Shown piece by piece: positions 57,675 through 64,000 of a DNA stretch of 64,000 nucleotides. Made by a program: the position numbers and the translations under genes. Source of the stretch: Staphylococcus schleiferi (lineage in GTDB: Bacteria; Bacillota; Bacilli; Staphylococcales; Staphylococcaceae); assembly GCF_900458895.1 (NCBI RefSeq), contig NZ_LR962863.1, positions 124,001-188,000 of the forward strand. The letters are read 5' to 3'. How positions within the stretch are numbered: the first letter of the stretch is position 1; the number at the start of each line of letters is the position of its first letter. A model generated the notes under the pieces. The model saw only the letters and a program-made list of their open reading frames with translations. It was not told the DNA's origin and ran no database searches.

Positions 57675-58853
57675 ATGACAGCACCATTTCAACGTGTACA
57701 TTTGATTGTCATGGATTCTGTTGGGATAGGAGAGGCCCCAGATGCGAAAGATTTTAACGATGAAGGGTCCCACACACTGAAACATACGTTAGAAGGATTT
57801 GACCAAAAATTACCGTATCTCGAACAATTAGGTTTGGGTAATATTGATGCCTTACCTGTCGTAGGGGCAGTTGCACATCCCAAAGCGTATTATACGAAAT
57901 TAAGCGAAGCTTCAGTCGGTAAAGATACGATGACAGGTCATTGGGAAATGATGGGCTTGAATATCATGCAGCCGTTCAAAGTGTATCCAAACGGTTTTCC
58001 ACAAGAATTAATTGATGAAATCGAACGAATCACGGGACGTAAAGTCGTTGTGAATCGACCGGCTTCAGGTACACAAGTGATTGATGAGTGGGGCGAACAT
58101 CAAATGAAAACAGGCGATCTGATTGTATACACATCCGCAGACCCTGTGCTTCAAATTGCCGCACATGAAGAGATTATTCCACTTGAAGAACTCTATGACA
58201 TTTGTGAAAAAGTACGTGAATTAACAAAAGACCCGAAATATTTAGTCGGTCGCGTGATTGCACGTCCATATGTTGGTGAACCGGGACACTTCACAAGAAC
58301 AAGTAATCGTCATGACTATGCCTTAAAACCTTTTGGCCCAACAGTGATGAACACACTTAAAGATCATGATTACGATGTCATTGCCATCGGTAAAATTAAT
58401 GATATTTTCGATGGCGAAGGTGTTACAGAAGCCGTACGTACGAAAAGTAACATGGACGGGATGGACCAACTGATGCAAATCGTACAAAAAGACTTTAAAG
58501 GTTTAAGTTTCTTAAACTTAGTCGATTTTGATGCATTGTATGGGCATCGTCGTGATAAACCCGGTTACGCGCAAGCCTTGAAAGACTTTGACAATCGTTT
58601 ACCGGAATTAATGGCTGCGATGCGTGAAGATGATTTACTCATCATTACAGCTGACCACGGCAATGATCCAACGGCAGAAGGCACAGATCACACACGTGAA
58701 TACATTCCAGTGTTGATGTACAGTCCGAAATTTAAAGAAGGTCAAGCGCTCGATACGGATACAACATTTAGTTCAATTGGGGCAACCATTGCAGATAACT
58801 TTGGCGTACCGCTTCCAGAATTCGGTCGCAGTTATCTTCAAAAATTACAATAA
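57675..58853 (+). CDS. deoB: phosphopentomutase
   Basis: DeoB interconverts (deoxy)ribose-1- and 5-phosphate, feeding DeoC. The 392-residue alkaline-phosphatase-superfamily enzyme shows the metal and phosphate sites: [33 protein letters not shown] (phospho-Thr region), [14 protein letters not shown] and [19 protein letters not shown]. The ATG at 57675 has TAGGAGTG upstream; an in-frame start 9 nt earlier lies within the SD spacing. Last gene of the operon, followed by a strong terminator. Confidence 0.96.
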   Translation: MTAPFQRVHLIVMDSVGIGEAPDAKDFNDEGSHTLKHTLEGFDQKLPYLEQLGLGNIDALPVVGAVAHPKAYYTKLSEASVGKDTMTGHWEMMGLNIMQPFKVYPNGFPQELIDEIERITGRKVVVNRPASGTQVIDEWGEHQMKTGDLIVYTSADPVLQIAAHEEIIPLEELYDICEKVRELTKDPKYLVGRVIARPYVGEPGHFTRTSNRHDYALKPFGPTVMNTLKDHDYDVIAIGKINDIFDGEGVTEAVRTKSNMDGMDQLMQIVQKDFKGLSFLNLVDFDALYGHRRDKPGYAQALKDFDNRLPELMAAMREDDLLIITADHGNDPTAEGTDHTREYIPVLMYSPKFKEGQALDTDTTFSSIGATIADNFGVPLPEFGRSYLQKLQ

Positions 58854-58858
58854 CAGTG

Positions 58859-58900
58859 ATGCGTGTCAAACAATGAAATTAAGGTTTGACACGCATTTTA
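58859..58900 (+). terminator. deo operon terminator
   Basis: ATGCGTGTCAAAC (58859-58871) pairs perfectly with GTTTGACACGCAT (58884-58896), followed by TTT. Confidence 0.8.
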
Positions 58901-59017
58901 ATGTTGTTAAATGGACATACAAACCAGTTGGATGACAATTGTTATTAAAAAGGTAGAAAATTTTATATAATGAAAGTAAGTGGCACGGCCTGAATAACAA
59001 TTTACGGAGGCGATAAA

Positions 59018-59929
59018 GTGTTAAAACTTGCAGATTGGAAAGAAGAAAAAGAAACATTGCATCGATTGGCTCAAATATTAGGTAAACATAAGCTCGCGAG
59101 CGCCTTCCAAGAACCGCAGTGGGCACATGTAGTTTTAGATATTACTCCAAGTGGGTTTTCAACAGGTATTTTATTCTACGCTGAACATACGTATAATATT
59201 CAAGTCGATTTAGTACAACATCGCATTATAGTTGAAACAGATCAAGGACGAGATAGCATCCCATTAGAAAATGGAACGAGCATCCAACAATACTATGAAG
59301 GCATTCATCAGTTGCTTCAAAAATTTGAAATTGATGTAAAAATCAATCAAACCCCACAAGAAGTCGAAGATCAAACGCCTTTTAATCAAGATGCGCATCA
59401 CTGTCACTATGACCCTGAGAAGAGTAAACAAGCATTAAATCTAATGAAATTCGCAACACGCACGTTATCCTTCTTTGTGGCGCCTTTCCGTGCACGCAAA
59501 GTTAAACCTGGTCTTTTCTGGGGTACATTTGATATTTCATCAATTATTAACTATAACGCGATACATGAAACATTCAAACCATCTCAAGTCATTGAATATG
59601 CCGCTTTTGATGAACATTTTATAGAATTTGGTTTTTGGTTTGGTGACGATCGCTTTGAAGGTCCGACATTCTTCGTCTTGCCTTACCCATTTGTAGACGC
59701 TAACTTCAAGTTCGATCAACCTTTAATTGAAGATGCTTACTTTGACAAAACGCTCACTGAGCTGATTTATGAATTGCCTGAAACATCACAAGAAACATTA
59801 AAATTATTGAATCAATTCTTTAATCAAGGTTTCCACATTTTCAAAGATTATTTATCATGGGAAAACTGCCAATACTATGAAATCCCATTAAAAATGCAAA
59901 ATAACCAAATCCAACAACAACCTTATTAA
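59018..59929 (+). CDS. DUF5996-family protein
   Basis: A 303-residue soluble protein with the DUF5996 landmarks in order: WKEEKETLHRLAQILGKHKLAS, WAHVVLDITPSGFSTGIL, VDLVQHRIIVETDQG, QEVEDQTPF, HCHYDPEKSKQALN, GLFWGTFDIS, and EYAAFDEHFIEFGFWFGD with LPYPF. Function is unknown for the family. The start is GTG with GGAGGCG 6 nt upstream. It stands alone, downstream of the deo operon. Confidence 0.82.
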   Translation: MLKLADWKEEKETLHRLAQILGKHKLASAFQEPQWAHVVLDITPSGFSTGILFYAEHTYNIQVDLVQHRIIVETDQGRDSIPLENGTSIQQYYEGIHQLLQKFEIDVKINQTPQEVEDQTPFNQDAHHCHYDPEKSKQALNLMKFATRTLSFFVAPFRARKVKPGLFWGTFDISSIINYNAIHETFKPSQVIEYAAFDEHFIEFGFWFGDDRFEGPTFFVLPYPFVDANFKFDQPLIEDAYFDKTLTELIYELPETSQETLKLLNQFFNQGFHIFKDYLSWENCQYYEIPLKMQNNQIQQQPY

Positions 59930-59962
59930 ACCATAATAATCAACAAATTAAGCACAGAGTCA

Positions 59963-60011
59963 CAAAAAAGCCCGTCTCATGCATTTTATACAATGCAGGG
60001 ACGGGTTTATT
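59963..60011. repeat. 49-nt hairpin repeat, copy 1
   Basis: The segment (CAAAAAAGCCCGTC, TGCATT, AATGCA, GGACGGG, TTTATT) is a terminator-type hairpin after the DUF5996 gene. It recurs at 61254-61302 with one mismatch in 49, in the same orientation. The two copies bracket the third protease gene. Confidence 0.85.
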
Positions 60012-60097
60012 TTTTGGCAGTATTGTTCGCATATCTTCAATATTTTGCTTTAAACCATAGCAAAAGTCCTTAACAATAAATTATAAATTTTTACTAC

Positions 60098-60330
60098 TTG
60101 TTTTATCCCTAAATATTTGTATAATTTAATTATAAAGATTAGTTTTCATATAGTTTTACTGAAATTTCACTTAAAAGGAGGATGAAAATACACGGTTGTA
60201 AGTGAAGTTAAATTGTAAGTTCATAAATGTTATTAGCAGATTAAAACGTAGTGATCATGCAGACGCACTATTCAAAATTGATTTGTATTTTATTGTTATG
60301 CAAAAGATAAGTAATAAACCTATGTTTTAA
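60098..60330 (+). other. promoter and strong SD without a clear gene
   Basis: TTGTTT (60098-60103), 16 nt, TATAAT (60120-60125), then AAAAGGAGGATGAAAATA near 60174-60190. The ATG touches the SD and yields only a 7-codon peptide; a GTG at 60202 gives a 42-residue ORF of no recognisable family. It could be a leader of the following protease gene, a decayed gene or a small peptide. The rest of the 568-nt gap is AT-rich. Confidence 0.35.
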
Positions 60331-60497
60331 AAAATTTAAAGATGTTGAATTAAAGAGGTCTACTTATAAAAGACATGAAGATCCAATAAATGGGCTAGAG
60401 TGTCACTATTAAATCAAAGGTTAGTTAACTGGTTCAAAGCAAATAAGTAAATATTTTAAGTAACTATCAAAATAATATATTTAAGGAGAACATCAGT

Positions 60498-61205
60498 ATG
60501 AAAAATAAATTACTTATAGTTATCAGCGCTATCTTTTTAACTTACTTTTTTATTATTCCAAATGCAATCGCTTCAGAAGATAATAGAGAATTAATTACAG
60601 ATGTATTTAAAGAAAAAGGAAGTATAAATACAGCCAAATATGAAGGCGTAGATGGGCATCACTGTACAGCGGTTATGTTGACACCAACTGTAGGGTTAAC
60701 TGCTAAACATTGTAAAGACGGTGAATTTGAAGAAGGAAATATAGGAAAAGTTTATCCAGGAGAATCAGGATTAGCTACAGAAGCAGGGAATATAACAGTG
60801 AGTACATTTAATCCTTATAGCACAGAAGACATTGCTTTAATTAAAGGATCAAACCCTACTCCTGCTTATAGTTATTATATGAAAGACGTAAAACTTTCAG
60901 TAAGAGGTGTAAAACCTTCAGATTTAAATGGAAAAAGTGTGTATTCAATAGGTTATCCTGCTGAAAAAAGTGGTTACAAGCAATATAAAACTAGAGGGAA
61001 AATAACATCTGTTAACGGTGAAAAATCTATACAAACAACTTTACAATCTAGTGCTGGTCAATCAGGTTCGGGAGTATTTTTAGAAGAAAATGATCAATTG
61101 ATAGGCATACTTGTGCAAGGTAATCTTGATGGTTCAAATGTAGTTTTGATTAATTCTCAAATTTCAAATTGGATTCAAACAAAGAGTGATTATTTGCCTT
61201 TTTAG
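60498..61205 (+). CDS. secreted trypsin-like serine protease (Spl/V8 relative, third copy)
   Basis: A 235-residue exported protease with a signal peptide to about residue 26 (PNAIASED) and triad His71 (LTAKHCKDG), Asp111 (STEDIALIKG) and Ser189 (SAGQSGSGVF). It is shorter and clearly diverged from the tandem pair at 46-47.8 kb, closer in style to Spl-type proteases. AAGGAGAAC precedes the ATG. Two 49-nt direct hairpin repeats flank it and local base composition is AT-rich, hinting at insertion as a unit. Confidence 0.85.
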   Translation: MKNKLLIVISAIFLTYFFIIPNAIASEDNRELITDVFKEKGSINTAKYEGVDGHHCTAVMLTPTVGLTAKHCKDGEFEEGNIGKVYPGESGLATEAGNITVSTFNPYSTEDIALIKGSNPTPAYSYYMKDVKLSVRGVKPSDLNGKSVYSIGYPAEKSGYKQYKTRGKITSVNGEKSIQTTLQSSAGQSGSGVFLEENDQLIGILVQGNLDGSNVVLINSQISNWIQTKSDYLPF

Positions 61206-61253
61206 GCTGTAATGATAGATACAAACAAAAATAGCGAAATTAGACTTTCGATT

Positions 61254-61302
61254 CAAAAAAGCCCGTCTCATGCATTTTATATAATGCAGGGACGGGTTTA
61301 TT
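61254..61302. repeat. 49-nt hairpin repeat, copy 2
   Basis: Second copy of the 59963-60011 hairpin (48/49 identical, C to T in the loop), lying downstream of the protease gene, where it also acts as a terminator. Confidence 0.85.
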
Positions 61303-61355
61303 GCGTTCCAAAAATTTTTAGATGACACTTTAACAATGCCAACTGTGACTGTGTT

Positions 61356-61634
61356 TTATTTTTCAAAAACGTCATGGTATTCAGTTGTTTTCTCTAAAAC
61401 ACTTTTAGCGAATGGGCAAGTGGCATGAATTTTAATATTGTTTTCACGCGCGTAATCAACGGCTGTTTGAACTAATTGTTTACCTACACCTTGACCTTTT
61501 AATTCGTCACCGACTTCAGTATGATCGATGATGATCCGACTGTTTCCAACAGGGACATAGGTCATTAAAGCTTGTAAATGATTTTCGTCTTCACCTACAT
61601 AAAACTTATTATCTCCATGTTTAATTTCTGCCAT
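61356..61634 (-). CDS. small GNAT-type N-acetyltransferase (YjdJ/COG2388-like)
   Basis: A 92-residue minimal GNAT protein: MAEIKHGDNKFYVGEDENH, HTEVGDELKGQGVGKQLVQTAVDYAREN (acetyl-CoA P-loop GQGVGK) and IHATCPFAKSVLEK, which are the standard features of the YjdJ-like group. The acceptor substrate is unknown. I use the ATG at 61634, preceded by AAAAGGTGATG; an upstream in-frame start 42 nt earlier has no SD. Confidence 0.82.
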   Translation of the reverse strand: MAEIKHGDNKFYVGEDENHLQALMTYVPVGNSRIIIDHTEVGDELKGQGVGKQLVQTAVDYARENNIKIHATCPFAKSVLEKTTEYHDVFEK

Positions 61635-61908
61635 ACAATCATCACCTTTTCTTTTGTTATATACTTTATATACCACAAATCACATGAACTATGCACTAAA
61701 ATACACTTACCCGTGTTGTACGGAGACAGAAACAAATTTTTAGGAAAAGCGTGATGCTTTCGCTTTTCACTTATTGCCTTAAAAGGTGTGTAATTCAACA
61801 GAAACTATGCCAAATGTAAGAATTATGATAAAATGAATTTATCTTTAATGGGTCAATATAATTGACTTACATAGTAATACAGTACAATCAACAGAGGAGT
61901 GAACAGTC

Positions 61909-62848
61909 ATGTATAAAATTGCAATTGCAGGCGCAGGTGCCATGGGTGGTAGAATAGGGACTTCTTTAAAAAAAAGCAGGTTACGATGTGACTTTGATTG
62001 ATGATTGGGCTGAACATGTGCAGCGCATTAACAGCCGAGGTATGGAAATCAAAACTGAAAATGAAACGTATACCGTTGAAATTCCAGCCGTCTTGTCAAA
62101 AGATGTGTCAGAAACTTATGATTTAATTATTATTTTAACGAAAGCGATGCAATCTGAGGCAATGTTGACACGTTTGAAAGAAGCGGGTGCCATTCATGAA
62201 CAAACAGCTATCTTGAGTATGATGAATGGTTTAGGTCACGATGAGCGTTTGTCAAAATTTGTACCGATGTCACAAATCTATTTGGCAGTGACAATGTGGA
62301 CAGCCGGATTACGTGGGCCGGGTCAATTATTATTAGAAGGTGAAGGTGCTATTGAGTTTTATCGAGCAAGTGGTGATTCAGATGAACAAACAGAAATCAT
62401 TTTCAAAGCATTGGATGAGGCGGGCTTACACCCTCACATCAACGACAATGTTTTTGAAGCGATATGGTCAAAAGCTACTTTAAATAGTGTCTTGAACCCT
62501 TTATGTACAATTTTAGATAAAACCATTTATGATTTCGGAAGCTATGATCATTCACGGAACATGATTGTACCGATTATCGATGAAATTGTGGCTGTCGCTA
62601 AAGCACGAGGTGTCGAATTAGATAAAACAGCATTAATTCAAAAAATTGAAGGGGCTTATCCAAAAGAAAAACAAGGTTTACATTATCCATCTATGCATCA
62701 AGACTATAAAAATGGTCGTCTGACAGAAATAGATTATTTAAATGGTCAAATTGCAAAATACGGAGAGGCGCTTCAAATTCCTACACCCGTCAATACAATG
62801 TTGACACATCAAATTCATCAATTGGAAATGAAACATAACCAAGCATAA
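61909..62848 (+). pseudogene. ketopantoate reductase-like (PanE/ApbA) gene with +1 frameshift
   Basis: The start MYKIAIAGAGAMGGRIGTSL (NADP-binding GAGAMG) is behind AGAGGAGTG. The frame breaks in eight A at 61968-61975; with seven A it continues as KKAGYDVTLIDDWAEHVQRI through the family motifs ILTKAMQSEAM, MMNGLGHDE and AIWSKATLNSVLNPLCTI to 62848 (about 312 residues). The family reduces 2-dehydropantoate to pantoate, although several paralogues act on other ketoacids. A second, intact family member converges from the other side. Homopolymer error is a strong alternative to real loss. Confidence 0.85.
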
Positions 62849-62868
62849 GTGTTTTATCATAAAAAGAG

Positions 62869-62905
62869 GGATTGAGCAGTTGTATTGCTGCTCAATCCTT
62901 TTTTT
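62869..62905. terminator. terminator between the two PanE-like genes
   Basis: GGATTGAGCAG (62869-62879) pairs perfectly with CTGCTCAATCC (62888-62898), followed by T7. It serves the plus-strand gene; A residues upstream allow leftward use too. Confidence 0.85.
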
Positions 62906-62924
62906 AATGCATATTAAAGTGATG

Positions 62925-63785
62925 TTATCGTAATCTCGTTTGGTTTTGATGGGCTAATAAAGTATATGTTGTTTCAATATAAGGGATATGGAGGCCATAT
63001 TTTTGACCTTCACGATAGATAAAGCCTTGAATCGTTTCTACTTCAATGGGTTGTTCGCTCATTGTGTCGTAATACATACTTGTAGCTGTGTCATCATTAA
63101 AGATTTGATAAGCTGCCATCACGTCATCGATAAATGAATCTTCATATATAACGCCAGCTGCATTTGCGACTTGTAAGCCTTCATTTAAAAGATTGCGACA
63201 CAATTGTTCCATACGTGAGTCTTTTAATAAGCGTGCCGTATCACGACCTAAAGCGGTTAACGTGTTCATTCCAAGATTGAAGATGAGTTTAAACCAGATG
63301 GCTTTATCGATATCATCTTCTAAGATAAGAGATAACTGTGAATCTTGAATCTTTTCTGCGAATTGCTCTGTAAAAGCGTCACGGCGCAAATGAATTTTAT
63401 AATCTTTGAAGTGTTTAACGACGTTGTCTTGTTTGGCACCACTAATATAAACGACGGCTTGATAAGCATGGTACGCTTCTAATTTTGGAAGTAAACCACT
63501 GCCGTTTTGTGCAAGAATAACGCGTGATTCGGAATGCGTGATGTTTTTAAGATCATCTAAAATGTTATCTATTTGATGTGTTTTCACTGCGATAAAAACA
63601 ATATCATATACATCAGTGGCTTCTTTAAGGGCATGAACGTTGACTTGCTTCGTTTCAGATACTGCTTCGTCGACGTAAGTGACAGTTTTATTTTGTCTAC
63701 CGAATAAAGTGACATCTTGTGTGTCGAGGGCGGATGCAATGGCTGTACCCACTGCACCTGGGCCGATAATCGCTATTTTTGTCAT
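62925..63785 (-). CDS. 2-dehydropantoate 2-reductase family protein
   Basis: A 286-residue ApbA/PanE protein: TKIAIIGPGAVGTAIASALD (NADP motif GPGAVG), FIAVKTHQIDNIL, LAQNGSG, and the C-terminal KAIWFKLIFNLGMNTLTAL with the family Lys. It would make pantoate for coenzyme A, or act on a related ketoacid. The ATG at 63785 (MTKIAII) follows AAGGTTGAGTG. Which of the two family members in this window is the biosynthetic PanE cannot be decided here. Confidence 0.87.
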   Translation of the reverse strand: MTKIAIIGPGAVGTAIASALDTQDVTLFGRQNKTVTYVDEAVSETKQVNVHALKEATDVYDIVFIAVKTHQIDNILDDLKNITHSESRVILAQNGSGLLPKLEAYHAYQAVVYISGAKQDNVVKHFKDYKIHLRRDAFTEQFAEKIQDSQLSLILEDDIDKAIWFKLIFNLGMNTLTALGRDTARLLKDSRMEQLCRNLLNEGLQVANAAGVIYEDSFIDDVMAAYQIFNDDTATSMYYDTMSEQPIEVETIQGFIYREGQKYGLHIPYIETTYTLLAHQNQTRLR

Positions 63786-63966
63786 AATCACTCAACCTTT
63801 TCTGTTTAATACATACGTTGATTTTTATTACTATTAGGGTTATTACAAATTTAATGTATTATCTTTATATTTATTTGTAAAGTTGAAAGCTTTCGAATCT
63901 GTGGACATTTAAAATAAGAAAGACGTAAGATAAAAAAGCGTAATGAGTCATAAAGGAGTGAGTATT

Positions 63967-64000
63967 TTGGCACGATTAGAAATCAACTATCTTTCTGAAA
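63967..64000 (+). CDS. start of a gene cut by the window end (possibly an esterase)
   Basis: AAAGGAGTGAGTATT leads to a TTG start and the residues MARLEINYLSE before the window ends. This start resembles tributyrin-esterase-like alpha/beta hydrolases of staphylococci, but eleven residues are too few to be sure. Confidence 0.4.
   Translation, partial: MARLEINYLSE

Overview
This window looks like a low-GC Gram-positive chromosome from the genus Staphylococcus. The evidence is an AusA/AusB pyrazinone synthetase pair, a protein A-like surface protein (YSIRK signal, LysM, LPETG anchor), a complete arginine deiminase cluster with ArcR and ArgR, oleate hydratase, a mannitol PTS operon, several V8-type secreted proteases and AAGGAGG-type ribosome binding sites. 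The 55-residue immunoglobulin-binding repeats and the secreted GH46/GH5 enzymes fit a coagulase-positive animal-associated species (S. intermedius group or S. schleiferi/coagulans-like) better than S. aureus. That species-level guess comes from memory and was not tested.

Layout. 1-5 kb: MurNAc recycling, with the RpiR-type regulator convergent to a mupG-murQ-murP operon. 5.3-13.2 kb: ausA and ausB. 13.3-15.7 kb: a coiled-coil protein, a secreted Atl-type amidase and small membrane proteins. 15.7-22 kb: a type I restriction-modification locus in the order hsdR, half-size hsdS, hsdM, hsdS, in which hsdM and hsdS carry +1 homopolymer indels. 22-26.3 kb: two PadR modules with palindromic operators, a broken DUF2812 gene, a HAAS/DUF1700-type membrane protein, a YagU-like protein and a DUF418 protein. 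26.3-27.5 kb: decayed remnants. 27.7-29.6 kb: the protein A-like gene, broken by a 1-base deletion. 30.3-35.5 kb: mtlA-mtlR-mtlF-mtlD. 35.7-42.1 kb: arcR-arcC-arcD-arcB-arcA (minus strand) and argR. 42.2-45.6 kb: a TetR regulator, ohyA and a DsbA lipoprotein. 46-47.8 kb: two paralogous V8-type proteases. 48-51.1 kb: a PadR-controlled TetX-like flavin monooxygenase and a decayed HTH/CPBP protease gene. 51.5-53.8 kb: secreted GH46 chitosanase and GH5 glycanase. 53.8-54.3 kb: a large inverted-repeat-bounded structured element. 54.3-58.9 kb: a GntR regulator divergent from an MFS transporter-deoC-deoB operon. 59-64 kb: a DUF5996 protein, a third secreted protease flanked by 49-nt direct repeats, a small GNAT protein, two convergent ketopantoate reductase-like genes (one frameshifted) and the start of a further gene.

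How the parts work together. Many units handle carbon or nitrogen from the host or the wall: MurNAc, mannitol, deoxynucleosides, arginine and polysaccharides. Cre-like sites lie before arcA, the GH46/GH5 pair and the deo operon, suggesting shared CcpA control. Secreted or surface functions (amidase, protein A-like protein, three proteases, glycanases) are interleaved with them.

Caution. Seven frame breaks are 1-nt changes in short homopolymers (hsdM twice, hsdS, the protein A-like gene, the GH5 C-terminus, a small membrane ORF and a panE-like gene). They may be sequencing or assembly errors rather than real inactivation. Nothing here is a CRISPR array, rRNA, tRNA, complete insertion sequence or prophage that I can recognise.
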